Positions 35,832 through 45,933 of a stretch of DNA of 64,000 nt are shown one piece after another. The stretch comes from Leptotrichia hofstadii. Lineage in GTDB: Bacteria > Fusobacteriota > Fusobacteriia > Fusobacteriales > Leptotrichiaceae. A program made the position numbers and the translations under genes. A model generated the notes under the pieces. The model saw only the letters and a list, made by a program, of their open reading frames with translations. It had not been told where the DNA came from and did no database searches. The stretch lies in assembly GCF_007990525.1 (NCBI RefSeq), contig NZ_AP019823.1:2046001-2110000 (forward strand), given 5' to 3'. The first letter of the stretch is position 1, and each line of letters opens with the position of its first letter.

Positions 35832-38800
35832 TTATTCTTCTGCTGAATAATCCATTGCTGCCATTCGTTTGTAGTAGTTCCAGTTGTCTTTGGCATTTTT
35901 TAAGTTTGCTTCAAGCAATTCTTTGGCTTTTTCAGGAAATTCTGCGGCTAAAGTTGCATATCTTCGTTCCCCTAGCAGGAAATCTTCATATTTGTCCCAA
36001 GCAGGATTTCGTGTATCTAACTGCAGTGGATTTTTCCCTTTTTCAGCGAGTCTTGGATCATATCTGAAAATTGGCCAGTATCCTACTTCTGTTGCAAGTT
36101 TTTCTTCTGTCTGGAATTTACCCATGCCAGCTTTTATTCCATGCTCTATACAAGGTGAATAAGCAATTATTATTGATGGTCCTGGATAAGCCTCTGCTTC
36201 TCTTACTGCTTTTAGTGTCTGATTTTGATTTGCACCCATCGATACTTTAGCAACATAGATATTTCCATAGGTCATTAGTATCGCAGCTAAATCTTTTTTC
36301 TTGATTGGTTTTCCCGATGCTGCGAATTTTGCAACTGCTCCTGCTCTCGAAGATTTTGAAGATTGTCCTCCTGTGTTTGAATAAACTTCCGTATCAAGTA
36401 CAAGAACATTTACATCATCTCCAGAAGCCAGGACGTGATCAAGACCTCCAAATCCGATATCGTAAGCCCATCCATCTCCTCCAAACATCCACATTGATTT
36501 TTTTATTAAGTATTGTTTTAACTCCAGTATTTCTTGAGTATTCTTTTTTACTTTTTCATTCGGATTTTCATTATTTTCCTTTTCTAATAAGATTACCAGT
36601 TCATCTCGAATTTCAGTAGTTTTATCTCCATCATAAAAATTTTCAGCAAAAATGGTAAATAAATCAGCTAATTCACTTGAAACATCTGCTTTTATTTCTT
36701 CCATTCTTTTTAAAATTCTGAGTCGAATTGTATTTACAGCCTGAAACATTCCATATCCATATTCAGCATTATCTTCAAATAGTGAAGAAGCCCATGCAGG
36801 CCCACAACCACTTTCAGCAGTCGTATAAGGTGAAGATGGTGCAGAAGCTCCATAAATTGAAGAACATCCTGTCGCATTTGCCACAATCATACGTTCTCCA
36901 AATAACTGTGTCACCAATTTAATATAAGGTGTTTCTCCACAGCCTGCACACGCTCCAGAAAATTCAAATAGAGGTTTTGCAAATTGTGAGCCTTTTACAG
37001 TATTTTTTCCTAAAATCTTATCTTTGTATGAAACATTATTAAATAAGTAATCTGTGTATTCAATTTCATTTCTTTCAATTTGAGATTGAGTAGATTTCAT
37101 AACAATGGCTTTTCCACGTGGCGCAGGACAAACATCTACACAGGCACTACATCCTGTACAGTCCAGAGGCGATACCTGAATTTTATATTCAAGTCCATCC
37201 ATTCCTCTACCAAGAGCTTTTATTGTAGGCATTCCTTCTGGTGCCTTTTTCATTTCTTCTTCATCAAGCAGAAACGGACGTATTACAGCGTGAGGACATA
37301 CATAAGCACATTGATTACATTGGATACACATGTCTGGCTGCCATTCTGGCACTTCATCAGCAATTCCTCTTTTTTCATAATGTGCCGTTCCATGCTGGAA
37401 GCTTCCGTCAACCATTCCATTTTCTATAATTGAAGAAACTGGCAATTCATTACCTTTCATAAGATTAATCGGATCTGCAATCTTTTTGATAAATTCAGGT
37501 TTTGCATCGTCAATGATTTTTTCATCGACTTCAAGATCTGCCCATTCTGGCAATACTTCAACTTCTTCCAGACCGTCAATTCCTCTGTCAATCGCATTCC
37601 AGTTTTTTTGAACAATATCTTGTCCTTTTCTTCCGTAACTTTTCTCTGCATACTCTTTCATGTATTCCTTTGCTTCTTCATGAGGAATTACTTCTGAAAG
37701 ATAGAAAAAGGCTGATTGCATAATAGTATTTGTTCTATTTCCTAATCCAATTTCTTTAGCTAATTTTGTAGCATTTATAATGAAAAATTTGATTTTTTTT
37801 CTAGCCAGTTCCCTTTTTATCTCATTCGGAATACTTGGAATCAATTTCTCTTTTTCCCAGATTGTATTTAAGAGGAATGTTCCTCCTTCTTTTAATCCAG
37901 AAATCATATCGTATTTCCCAAGATATGCAGGTGCCGAACAAGCCACAAAATTAGGTCTTGTAACCAAGTAAGTTGAGCGAATTGGATTTTTACTGAATCT
38001 CAAATGAGATCTTGTCACTCCTCCAGCTTTTTTTGAATCGTATGCAAAATAACCTTGTGCATACAAGTCTGTCTTATCTCCAATAATTTTTATTGAATTT
38101 TTATTTGCTCCAACCGTTCCATCTGAACCTAGCCCAAAGAATAGACAGCCTTTCACATCCTCATTTCCAGTAAACACTTCATCTTCCAGCGCCAGTGATG
38201 TAAATGTAACATCATCAATAATTCCTATTGTAAAGTTATTTTTAGGTTCTTTTTGTGCAAGATTTTTGAATACTGCCACAATTTGTTCAGGCGTTGTATC
38301 CTTTGATGAAAGTCCGTATCTTCCACCGACAATTTCAGGTGCATTTTCACGTCCATAGTAAAGTGCCTTTACATCCATATATAATGGCTCACCCAATGCT
38401 CCAGGCTCTTTTGTCCTATCAAGTACAGCGATTTTTTTCACGCTTTTCGGCATTGCATCAAAAAAATATTTGCTAGAAAACGGACGATATAAATGAACAT
38501 TCAATGCTCCCACATTTTCGCCATTTTTATTAAGATAATCTACAACTTCCTTGATTGTTTCATTTACAGATCCCATTGCAATAATAACTCTTTCAGCAGT
38601 TTCTGAACCGTAGTAAACAAAAGGTGCATAGTTCCGTCCTGTCTTTTCGCTAATTTTTTTCATATAGTCATTTACAATATCAGGTACAGCTTCATAAAAT
38701 TTATTTTGGGCTTCTCTTGCCTGAAAATAAATATCGTCATTCTGAGCTGTTCCCCTTGTTACAGGATTTTCTGGATTTAATGCTCTTTCTCTAAATTCCT

Positions 38801-39401
38801 GAACAGCTTTTTTATCAAGCAGGCTCTCAAGAAACTCATAATCCATAACCTCTATTTTATTTATCTCATGCGAAGTCCTAAATCCATCAAAAAAATGCAT
38901 TACTGGCACTCTTGACTTAATTGCTGTTAAATGTGCAATTCCAGCTAAATCCATAACTTCCTGAACCGAACTTGTCGCAAGCATAGTCCATCCTGTCATT
39001 CTAGCAGAATAAATATCCTGATGATCTCCAAATATTGATAATGCTTGTGCAGAAATAGCCCTTGCCGCAACATGCATTACACCTGGAAGCAATTCCCCAG
39101 CTATTTTATACATATTAGGTATTTTTAATAGTAATCCTTGAGAAGCAGTAAATGTCGTGGTCAAAGCTCCAGTTTGTAACGATCCGTGTACAATCCCTGC
39201 AGCTCCAGCCTCTGATTGCATTTCCACAACCTTTACCGGCATTCCAAATAAATTTTCCTTTCCGTATGATGCCCATTGATCTACAAGCTCTGACATAGTT
39301 GATGACGGAGTAATCGGATAAATTCCAGCAACTTCCGTAAATGCGTACGCTATATGAGCTGCAGCCTGGTTACCATCCATTGTTTTCATATTTTTTGTCA
39401 T
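35832..39401 (-). CDS. nifJ: Pyruvate:ferredoxin (flavodoxin) oxidoreductase
   Basis: The protein of about 1189 residues is a single-chain, homodimeric enzyme that turns pyruvate and CoA into acetyl-CoA, CO2 and reduced ferredoxin. The N-terminal domain I has YAFTEVAGIYPITPSSTMSE. The two [4Fe-4S] ferredoxin motifs are CIQCNQCAYVCPHAV and CTGCSACVDVCPAPRG. The C-terminal TPP domain has CAGCGETPYIKL and GGDGWAYDIGFGGLDHVLAS. I chose the ATG at 39401 because GGAGGG lies just before it; a TTG at 39413 would add four residues. It is the key fermentation enzyme of anaerobes. It has its own promoter and terminator. Confidence 0.97.
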   Translation of the reverse strand: MTKNMKTMDGNQAAAHIAYAFTEVAGIYPITPSSTMSELVDQWASYGKENLFGMPVKVVEMQSEAGAAGIVHGSLQTGALTTTFTASQGLLLKIPNMYKIAGELLPGVMHVAARAISAQALSIFGDHQDIYSARMTGWTMLATSSVQEVMDLAGIAHLTAIKSRVPVMHFFDGFRTSHEINKIEVMDYEFLESLLDKKAVQEFRERALNPENPVTRGTAQNDDIYFQAREAQNKFYEAVPDIVNDYMKKISEKTGRNYAPFVYYGSETAERVIIAMGSVNETIKEVVDYLNKNGENVGALNVHLYRPFSSKYFFDAMPKSVKKIAVLDRTKEPGALGEPLYMDVKALYYGRENAPEIVGGRYGLSSKDTTPEQIVAVFKNLAQKEPKNNFTIGIIDDVTFTSLALEDEVFTGNEDVKGCLFFGLGSDGTVGANKNSIKIIGDKTDLYAQGYFAYDSKKAGGVTRSHLRFSKNPIRSTYLVTRPNFVACSAPAYLGKYDMISGLKEGGTFLLNTIWEKEKLIPSIPNEIKRELARKKIKFFIINATKLAKEIGLGNRTNTIMQSAFFYLSEVIPHEEAKEYMKEYAEKSYGRKGQDIVQKNWNAIDRGIDGLEEVEVLPEWADLEVDEKIIDDAKPEFIKKIADPINLMKGNELPVSSIIENGMVDGSFQHGTAHYEKRGIADEVPEWQPDMCIQCNQCAYVCPHAVIRPFLLDEEEMKKAPEGMPTIKALGRGMDGLEYKIQVSPLDCTGCSACVDVCPAPRGKAIVMKSTQSQIERNEIEYTDYLFNNVSYKDKILGKNTVKGSQFAKPLFEFSGACAGCGETPYIKLVTQLFGERMIVANATGCSSIYGASAPSSPYTTAESGCGPAWASSLFEDNAEYGYGMFQAVNTIRLRILKRMEEIKADVSSELADLFTIFAENFYDGDKTTEIRDELVILLEKENNENPNEKVKKNTQEILELKQYLIKKSMWMFGGDGWAYDIGFGGLDHVLASGDDVNVLVLDTEVYSNTGGQSSKSSRAGAVAKFAASGKPIKKKDLAAILMTYGNIYVAKVSMGANQNQTLKAVREAEAYPGPSIIIAYSPCIEHGIKAGMGKFQTEEKLATEVGYWPIFRYDPRLAEKGKNPLQLDTRNPAWDKYEDFLLGERRYATLAAEFPEKAKELLEANLKNAKDNWNYYKRMAAMDYSAEE

Positions 39402-39473
39402 TTTTCCCTCCAAATTAAAGAATTTTATAATTTCTCTGCTTAACTTGCATTTATAAAATTCTAGCTATATATA

Positions 39474-39502
39474 ATTATATATTTTCTAGTCCAAATTTGC
39501 AA
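39474..39502 (-). promoter_or_regulatory. Promoter of nifJ
   Basis: On the minus strand TTGCAA (39497-39502), a 17-bp spacer and a perfect TATAAT (39474-39479), leaving a leader of about 65 bases. Confidence 0.72.
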
Positions 39503-39630
39503 TTACTTTTTAACTTTTCTTTCTATTATTTTTTATCTCCTAATTTCTATTTATTAATTTTTTTATTCTTATAGATTAGTTTTATTAATAACTGTTTTTT
39601 CTTAATTTTATTTATTTTAGTTTTTTTAAC

Positions 39631-39658
39631 GCAGAGGTATCAGACGCCATACCTCTGC
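39631..39658 (-). repeat. Hairpin of the TGGCG family
   Basis: On the minus strand GCAGAGGTA pairs perfectly with TACCTCTGC around the loop TGGCGTCTGA, identical to the loop at 28651 although the stem differs at three positions on each side. AGAGCGGGAGT precedes it. Confidence 0.75.
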
Positions 39659-39883
39659 ACTCCCGCTCTCGAATTTCAATTTTACAGCAAAAGACAAAAC
39701 TCGCTTTTAACAAAAGTTATTTTCATCTCATTAAGTTGTTGTCTATTCAAATAAAATAGAAAAGCTCAAACAAGTTGTCTTTTACTGAAAAATTAAAATC
39801 TCGGAAATTTATAAAAAATATTTTTGCTTTAATAAAATTACCTGTTATGATTAAACTAAAAATGCTTAAACAAGCCGGGATTG

Positions 39884-39911
39884 TAAAGGGAATGGCGAGT
39901 AATCCCCTTTA
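39884..39911 (+). repeat. Hairpin of the TGGCG family
   Basis: TAAAGGG pairs with CCCTTTA, then one mismatch and one more pair close the loop TGGCGAGTAA. ATGCTTAAACAAGCCGGGAT precedes it, nearly identical to the flank at 35556. Confidence 0.7.
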
Positions 39912-40029
39912 TGTATTCAAAAAAGAAAAACATAAGAATTACAGAAAAAATTTTTATTAACAACAATATATTTTCTAAGAATTAAGAAATAGTTATTAGT
40001 TTAAATTTTTAAAAATAAATTTAAATAAA

Positions 40030-40887
40030 TTATTTAAGAAAATCATTTTTAAATTCCTTTTTTGTAGATTTATGTTCAATAATATTTTTTATAATCAGAA
40101 TAAATATTGAAATTATTACCAAAAGTGAAGATACTGCAAATGCTGATACTATTGACTCTGATGAGCCTGACAGATATAAAGCATCTATTTCTAGTGGCAA
40201 AGTAAATGTTTTTCCTCTTGCTTTTGATAATGCGTTTACTGCTCCAAATTCTCCTAACGCTCTTGCTGTACAAAGGATAATTCCGTAAAGAAGTCCCCAT
40301 TTTATTTGTGGTAATGTTATTTTTCTGAAAATCGTGAATCCGTCTGCTCCCATTAATGCGGCCGCTTCTTCCTCATCTTTTCCCTGTGCATTCAGAATTG
40401 GAATGATTTCCCTTGAAATAAAAGGAAAAGTTACAAATACAGTAGCTAAAATTACTCCTGGAATTGCAAACACTATTTTTATGTCAAGTACAAAAAATTT
40501 ATTTAGATGCTCAATATAAGGTGCTGCCCAGCCCATTCTCCCAAAGGTCATAATGAAGGCAAGACCTGCTATTACTGGAGAAATCGAGAAAGGGATGTCT
40601 ATTAGCGTTGCCAAAATATGTTTTCCACGAAATGAAAACTTTGTGAGAAGCCATGCCGCCGCTATTCCAAAAAAAGTATTTATAATTAATGCTGAGATTG
40701 TTGCAATCACTGTAATTTTCAAAGCTGAAAGGACGTATTTATCTGTTAAGCTTCTTATGTAAAATGTCCAGCCTTTTTGAAGCGAATTTGTAATAATCGC
40801 AATTAGCGGCAATACTAACATAATGCCGACAAACAGGATACTTACTGCTATTAATACATACTTTATAATGTTATTTTTTTTATCCAT
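40030..40887 (-). CDS. cysW: Sulfate ABC transporter permease CysW
   Basis: The protein of about 285 residues has six membrane segments and the EAA loop EEEAAALMGADGFTIFRKITLPQIKWG (here at about 170-195) that touches the CysA ATPase. The C-terminal GEFGAVNALSKARGKTFTLPLEI is typical for CysW. It is the second permease of the sulfate/thiosulfate importer. I chose ATG 40887 (AGGGG eight bases upstream), giving a gap of 16 bases after cysT. The longer frame to 40911 would overlap cysT. Confidence 0.93.
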   Translation of the reverse strand: MDKKNNIIKYVLIAVSILFVGIMLVLPLIAIITNSLQKGWTFYIRSLTDKYVLSALKITVIATISALIINTFFGIAAAWLLTKFSFRGKHILATLIDIPFSISPVIAGLAFIMTFGRMGWAAPYIEHLNKFFVLDIKIVFAIPGVILATVFVTFPFISREIIPILNAQGKDEEEAAALMGADGFTIFRKITLPQIKWGLLYGIILCTARALGEFGAVNALSKARGKTFTLPLEIDALYLSGSSESIVSAFAVSSLLVIISIFILIIKNIIEHKSTKKEFKNDFLK

Positions 40888-40903
40888 CACTCTTTCCCCT
40901 TTC

Positions 40904-41752
40904 CTAAACATTGTTTGTCCGCTTGAACTGGTTCATTTGAACTAAATTTATTAAAAATAAAAGTGTGAATGAAAATATTAGCATAACCAGAGCAACTACA
41001 GTCGCAGAAGGATAGTCGACATAATTTAATTTTTGCATAATTACATAGGAAACAACCTGTGTATGCTCTTTTAGGCTGTTTCCTGAAATGTAAATTACAC
41101 TTCCATATTCTCCAAGCCCTCTTGAAAAGGCAAGTCCAAATCCTGTTAATAAGGCAGGTCTTATTTCAAGGAAAATTACTTTCCAAAAAGTCGTTTTTCC
41201 GTCTGCACCTAAGATGTATGCCGCTTCCTCATACTGATTGTCCAGCTTTTCCAGAATTGGCTGAACTGCTCTTACCACGAAAGGAATTCCTACAAAAATT
41301 AAGGCAATTATTATCCCAACGTGAGTATATGAAATTTTTATCCCAATTTTTGCAAAATATTTTCCAACCATCCCAGTATCAGAATACATTTTTGAAAGTG
41401 TGATTCCTGCAACTGCAGTAGGCAAGGCAAAAGGCAATTCAAGCATTCCGTCTAAAAATCTTTTTCCAAAAAAGTCGTATCTTATAAGCACCCACGCCAA
41501 AATTACTCCGAAAACGCAGTTTACAGCGGCAGCTATAAATGAACAGATGATGCTTGTAAAAAATGCATTCAAAACTGGCTTTTCTGTTACAAGTTTCCAA
41601 AATTCAAGAGGTGACAGCCTAAAGGAATAAACTAATATCGAGGCTAAAGGTATTAATATCAGAATTGACAGCATTGTCAATGATATTCCAAATGTAAGTC
41701 CAAATCCTGGAATTACAGGCCGCTCTTTTCTTTTTAATGCTAATATTTTCAT
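40904..41752 (-). CDS. cysT: Sulfate ABC transporter permease CysT
   Basis: The 282-residue protein has six membrane segments and starts PVIPGFGLTFGISLTMLSI, as in CysT/CysU. The EAA loop is EEAAYILGADGKTTFWKVIFL and GLGEYGSVIYISGN is a family signature. It forms the pore with CysW. It is followed closely by cysW and preceded by sbp with a 138-bp gap. Confidence 0.93.
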   Translation of the reverse strand: MKILALKRKERPVIPGFGLTFGISLTMLSILILIPLASILVYSFRLSPLEFWKLVTEKPVLNAFFTSIICSFIAAAVNCVFGVILAWVLIRYDFFGKRFLDGMLELPFALPTAVAGITLSKMYSDTGMVGKYFAKIGIKISYTHVGIIIALIFVGIPFVVRAVQPILEKLDNQYEEAAYILGADGKTTFWKVIFLEIRPALLTGFGLAFSRGLGEYGSVIYISGNSLKEHTQVVSYVIMQKLNYVDYPSATVVALVMLIFSFTLLFLINLVQMNQFKRTNNV

Positions 41753-41890
41753 TTTTTTACTCCTTTCATAACAATATCTCCAATTAAAAGATTTTTTGCC
41801 TATTTTCTTATATCAAATAAAAAGACTTTTGACAATGAACCTTTGCCGCACAAGTATTATTGCTATTTAATTTTGAAACAATTTATACTT

Positions 41891-42928
41891 CTAATTTTCA
41901 TAAATTTTATCAAATAATGCACCTTCATTGAAAAATTTCTCGTAGGCTTTTTTCCAGCCGCCAAAATCATCTATTTTTGTTAGTTTCATCTTCAAGTCAA
42001 ATTTATTTTCATATTTTTTCAGAATTTTCTGATTGTAAGGTCTGTAGCCACTTTCAGCGATTATTTCCTGCGCTTTTTCTGAATACAGATATTTCAAGTA
42101 TTCTGTACTTATCTGATAAGTCCCGTTGTTTTTTGCAACTTTGTCAACTACTGCTACTGTCGGTTGTGCCAAAATACTCACACTCGGATAGACAATCTCA
42201 TATTTTTCAGGATACTCCCTAACCGTAGCAATCGCCTCATTTTCCCACGCAATAAACACATCTCCCTGATTATTTTCCACAAAAGTCGTAGTTGCTGCCC
42301 TTGCCCCCGAATCCATTACTGCCACATTGTCATAAATATTTTTCACAAAATTTTGAATCTTATGCTCATCATTTCCAAATTTTTCACGTCCGTATGACCA
42401 TGCTGCCAGAAAATTCCAGCAAGCTCCACCACTGCTTTTCGGATCAGGTGTTATCACTTTTATTCCCTTTTCTGTCAAACTGTTCCAGTCCTTAATATTT
42501 TTCGGATTTCCTTTTCTTACAAGAAAAACGATTGTAGAGGTATACGGAGAAGAGCTTCCGGGAAATTGGTTTACCCAGCCTTTTTCAAGCAAGTCTGCCT
42601 TCTCAAGAAGTGCCACATCATTTTCCAGTGCTAAAGTTACCACATCCGCATCAAGCCCTTCAATTACCGAACGTGCCTGTGAGCCTGAGCCTCCATGCGA
42701 TTGGGAAATTTTCACATCCTGTCCGTATTTTTGCCTGTAATATTCCATAAACAGCTTGTTATACTTTTCGTACAGTTCACGGGTAGGATCATAGGAAACA
42801 TTTACAATTTCCAATTTTTTCCTGCTTTTTCCAGATTTGCTGTTTTGCCGCATAATTCCGATAAAATAAAGAAAAATAACAATTATAGCAAATATTACTG
42901 GTATTTTCAGTTTCTTTAACATCTTCAC
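41891..42928 (-). CDS. sbp: Sulfate-binding protein of the sulfate importer
   Basis: The 345-residue protein matches the Sbp/CysP family: EIVNVSYDPTRELYEKYN, SHGGSGSQARSVIEGLDADV and TPDPKSSGGACWNFLAAW. These loops bind the oxyanion. The N-terminus has one membrane segment (about 9-25) followed by QNSKSGKSRKK, and no lipobox, so it is probably either a cleaved signal or a membrane anchor. It sits between cysN and the permeases. Confidence 0.93.
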   Translation of the reverse strand: MKMLKKLKIPVIFAIIVIFLYFIGIMRQNSKSGKSRKKLEIVNVSYDPTRELYEKYNKLFMEYYRQKYGQDVKISQSHGGSGSQARSVIEGLDADVVTLALENDVALLEKADLLEKGWVNQFPGSSSPYTSTIVFLVRKGNPKNIKDWNSLTEKGIKVITPDPKSSGGACWNFLAAWSYGREKFGNDEHKIQNFVKNIYDNVAVMDSGARAATTTFVENNQGDVFIAWENEAIATVREYPEKYEIVYPSVSILAQPTVAVVDKVAKNNGTYQISTEYLKYLYSEKAQEIIAESGYRPYNQKILKKYENKFDLKMKLTKIDDFGGWKKAYEKFFNEGALFDKIYEN

Positions 42929-42973
42929 GTTCCCCTTTTTATGAAATCTGTCTATTCAATAATCTGGTTAATA

Positions 42974-44659
42974 TTAAATCATATAGAAATTATCCCCACT
43001 TACTACTCTTCTGTAAGTTTCAAATTTTGCCCATTTTTTGTGAATTTCCACTTTATTTACATTTTGATTGCAGTCTAAAAGATAATTTTTCATATCTTCT
43101 TTAGTTTTAATCTGCAATCCGAATCCTGCTGTGTCTAATATTGGCAGTCCTGTAAAATGATAATCTTCTAATTTAACAATATCAAAAATTTTACAGTCTC
43201 GCACTAAAACTGCCGCCTCACTTTCAAGTGATATAATGTCATAATATTGCGGATATTCAAAGCTATCTCCTTTTTGAGGCACTTCATCGCCTACATGGTA
43301 TGTTTTTTCTTTTGTTCCTTCTTTAGACATTCTCGCATTTTCGAAATCGAAATACAGTTCTTCAAAAATGTATCCGTCAATTTTTATGTCATCCTTTTCA
43401 AAATAAGGTTTTTCTCCAATTGTATCAATATTTTCCACTACTCCTGCAGCGGCAGTCTGATGTGAAAGCCTGTCAATCAGTATCAATTCTCCCAAAGCCT
43501 TATTTTTTTTGAACAAATCAACAATAACTTTATCTGAAAATTCTATTTTGCAAAATGCAATTTCATTTTTTGTGATACTTTGTGTTTCAATTTTTTCTCC
43601 TGTATTCACATCAATTTTATATACAATTTCCTTTAATATTGCAGAAAGTTTCTTTGTTCCAAGTTTTGCCAAATATTCCTTTCCAGCTGTCAATTTGTCA
43701 TCATCCATCCACAATAATACGGCTTCAACCGATTTTGCAACTGGAAGATTTTTGTTTTTTGTAATAACAGAACCACGGCTCACATCCACTTCCTTGTCCA
43801 GCTGAATTGTAACAGCCTGTCCAGAAAATGCCTCTTCTACATTTTTATCTCCATTCAAAATCGTTTTAACAATTGCAGTTTCATTACTTGGCAAAACAGT
43901 GATTTCTTCTCCAGTTCGTATAATTCCACTTTCAATTTGCCCCTGAAATCCTCTAAATTCGTGATTTGGACGGCATACACGCTGGATTGGGATATAAAAG
44001 TCTGAATTTTCGTTATTTTCTGTCACATCCACTGTTTCCAGATATTCTATAATGCTCCCGCCCTTATACCAGTCCATATTTTCAGATTTTTTGGTAACAT
44101 TATCACCTTCAGTGGCACTCACAGGTATTATTTTTATATTTTCTAATTCCAGTTCCTTCGCTAATTCCTTCACTTCATCGACAATTTTATTAAATTTTTC
44201 TTCGCTGTATTTTGCTAAATCCATTTTATTTACTGCGAAAACAAAGTGGCGTATTCCAACCATTGAACAAATTCTTGCGTGTCTTCTAGTTTGAACAAGT
44301 ACACCTTTTGTAACATCCAAAAGCAAAATTGCAACTTCCGCGAATGAAGCTCCAACCGCCATATTTCGAGTATATTCCTCATGCCCTGGCGTATCAGCCA
44401 CAATAAAGCTCCGTTTATTTGTCGTAAAATACCGGTATGCCACATCAATTGTGATTCCTTGCTCCCTTTCAGCCATCAGTCCGTCCAAAAGCAGCGAATA
44501 ATCGATTGCTCCTCCACGTGAACCGACTTTACTGTCTAAAATTAAGGCTTCTTCCTGATCCGCATAAAGCAGCTTAGAATTGTAAAGGATATTTCCAATT
44601 AACGTCGATTTTCCGTCATCCACACTCCCACAAGTTATAAATTTTAATAATCTTACCAT
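42974..44659 (-). CDS. cysN: Sulfate adenylyltransferase large subunit CysN, C-terminally extended
   Basis: The 561-residue GTPase drives ATP sulfurylase (CysDN). The G motifs are GSVDDGKSTLIG (about 12-23), DTPGHEEYTRNM (about 93-104) and NKMDLAKY. An EF-Tu-like domain pair follows, up to about 415. E. coli CysN is 475 residues; this one has about 145 more at the C-terminus. That part has no P-loop, so it is not an APS kinase (CysC) fusion. It contains ILDTAGFGLQIKTKEDMKN and a basic end. Its role is unknown. The start overlaps the cysD stop by one base. Confidence 0.93.
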   Translation of the reverse strand: MVRLLKFITCGSVDDGKSTLIGNILYNSKLLYADQEEALILDSKVGSRGGAIDYSLLLDGLMAEREQGITIDVAYRYFTTNKRSFIVADTPGHEEYTRNMAVGASFAEVAILLLDVTKGVLVQTRRHARICSMVGIRHFVFAVNKMDLAKYSEEKFNKIVDEVKELAKELELENIKIIPVSATEGDNVTKKSENMDWYKGGSIIEYLETVDVTENNENSDFYIPIQRVCRPNHEFRGFQGQIESGIIRTGEEITVLPSNETAIVKTILNGDKNVEEAFSGQAVTIQLDKEVDVSRGSVITKNKNLPVAKSVEAVLLWMDDDKLTAGKEYLAKLGTKKLSAILKEIVYKIDVNTGEKIETQSITKNEIAFCKIEFSDKVIVDLFKKNKALGELILIDRLSHQTAAAGVVENIDTIGEKPYFEKDDIKIDGYIFEELYFDFENARMSKEGTKEKTYHVGDEVPQKGDSFEYPQYYDIISLESEAAVLVRDCKIFDIVKLEDYHFTGLPILDTAGFGLQIKTKEDMKNYLLDCNQNVNKVEIHKKWAKFETYRRVVSGDNFYMI

Positions 44660-45561
44660 TAAAAATACCCCTCTCTTTTTCTTTTTTCCATGCTCGCCGC
44701 TCCGCTATCCTTGTCAATAACCCTGCTTGTTCTTTCAGATTCCACCGAACTTAGCGTTTCATCTATTATTTCCTCCAAAGTTACAGCGTTTGACTCCACA
44801 GCTCCTGATAACGGATAATCTCCTAAAGTTCTAAAACGAACCATCCTAATTTCAGGCTCTTCGCCTTCTTCCAGTCTCATTCTCTCATCATCAACCATTA
44901 TCAAATTTCCATCCCTTTCCACAACAGGACGTTCTGCCGCCGAATAAAGTGAAACAATTGGTATATTCTCCCTTTGAATATACTCCCAAATATCCTTTTC
45001 AGTCCAGTTGGAAATTGGGAAAACCCTGATACTTTCACCTTTACTAATTTCTGTGTTGTAAAGTTTCCACATTTCTGGCCGCTGGTTCTTAGGATCCCAT
45101 GCTTGAGCTGCATTTCTGAATGAAAAAATTCTTTCTTTTGCACGGCTTTTTTCTTCATCTCTTCTGCCGCCACCAAATGCCGCAGTAAATCCATATTTAT
45201 TAAGTGCCTGCTTCAATGCCTGCGTTTTCATAATATCTGTAAATGAAGCTCCATGATCAAACGGATTAATATTTTTCTCAACTCCTTCAGGGTTAATATA
45301 CTCAATCATTTCAATCCCAAGCTCCTTTGCTCTTCTGTCACGAAAATTTATCATTTCCTTAAATTTCCATCCAGTATTCACATGAAGAAACGGAAAAGGC
45401 GGCTTTTCAGGATAAAATGCCTTCATTGCCAAATGCAGCATAACCGAACTGTCCTTCCCAATCGAATACAGCATGACAGGATTCTCACATTCAGCCGCAA
45501 CTTCCCGAATAATATATATCGCTTCCGCTTCCAGTTCATCTAAATGAGATAATTCATTCAT
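44659..45561 (-). CDS. cysD: Sulfate adenylyltransferase small subunit CysD
   Basis: The 300-residue protein of the PP-loop ATPase family forms APS from sulfate and ATP. It has the signature [20 protein letters not shown] (about 32-51), [12 protein letters not shown] and [31 protein letters not shown] and the end [11 protein letters not shown] are family hallmarks. It is full length. It overlaps cysN by one base and follows aprB by 42 bases. Confidence 0.97.
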   Translation of the reverse strand: MNELSHLDELEAEAIYIIREVAAECENPVMLYSIGKDSSVMLHLAMKAFYPEKPPFPFLHVNTGWKFKEMINFRDRRAKELGIEMIEYINPEGVEKNINPFDHGASFTDIMKTQALKQALNKYGFTAAFGGGRRDEEKSRAKERIFSFRNAAQAWDPKNQRPEMWKLYNTEISKGESIRVFPISNWTEKDIWEYIQRENIPIVSLYSAAERPVVERDGNLIMVDDERMRLEEGEEPEIRMVRFRTLGDYPLSGAVESNAVTLEEIIDETLSSVESERTSRVIDKDSGAASMEKRKREGYF

Positions 45562-45603
45562 ATATAAATCACCCTTTCTTTTTTTATTTTTTATTAAATT
45601 TCA

Positions 45604-45933
45604 TCAATATTTATTCGCATCTTTCCTGTTTATATCAATTTCCTCCACAGTTCCGTCCCTTTTTTCAATAATCCATTTCAGAACATCTCCTTCTTCCTTA
45701 GTTGTCATTGTGCTTCCATTACCTCCAATATCTGCCCCAAGGAAAAATGAAATTGCCTGAACCGGGCATTCCTTCACGCAGGAAACACAGCCCCAGCAAT
45801 CTTTCGGATACTGCATAACCGCCTTTTCGATTTTCATGTCATCCACTTTCTGCATTTCAATCAAAGTCCCCGGACATACCAGCGTACATTTTGTACATCC
45901 TATACACACATACGGATCAATTACTATGCTCAT
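45604..45933 (-). CDS. aprB: Adenylylsulfate reductase beta subunit (ferredoxin-like)
   Basis: The protein of about 109 residues starts MSIVIDPYVCIGCTKCTLVC. It has two [4Fe-4S] motifs: C-x2-C-x2-C-x3-C-P here, and CWGCVSCVKECP at about 52-63. This layout is that of AprB, the electron entry for AprA. A charged C-terminal tail contains GSTMTTKEEGDVL. The start is ATG 45933 with AGGAGG upstream; the frame overlaps the end of aprA by 17 bases, which indicates tight coupling. Confidence 0.88.
   Translation of the reverse strand: MSIVIDPYVCIGCTKCTLVCPGTLIEMQKVDDMKIEKAVMQYPKDCWGCVSCVKECPVQAISFFLGADIGGNGSTMTTKEEGDVLKWIIEKRDGTVEEIDINRKDANKY

Larger units (their letters stand above)
39503..40029. other. 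Gene-free stretch with two hairpins of the TGGCG family
   Basis: Two copies point away from each other: one on the minus strand at 39631-39658 and one on the plus strand at 39884-39911. A 61-codon plus-strand frame (39775-39960) runs through the second copy. It has no ribosome site and is not called. No terminator for the cys genes was found at the right end. Confidence 0.55.

Noticed and set aside
37080-37433. 117-codon plus-strand frame inside nifJ
   Set aside because: It is antisense to the ferredoxin domain of nifJ and shows no family motif.
39775-39960. 61-codon plus-strand frame containing KGMASNPLY
   Set aside because: The motif comes from the TGGCG hairpin read as codons. Other copies give KGMA followed by varied residues, or stop early. 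Stem pairing, not protein sequence, is what is kept.
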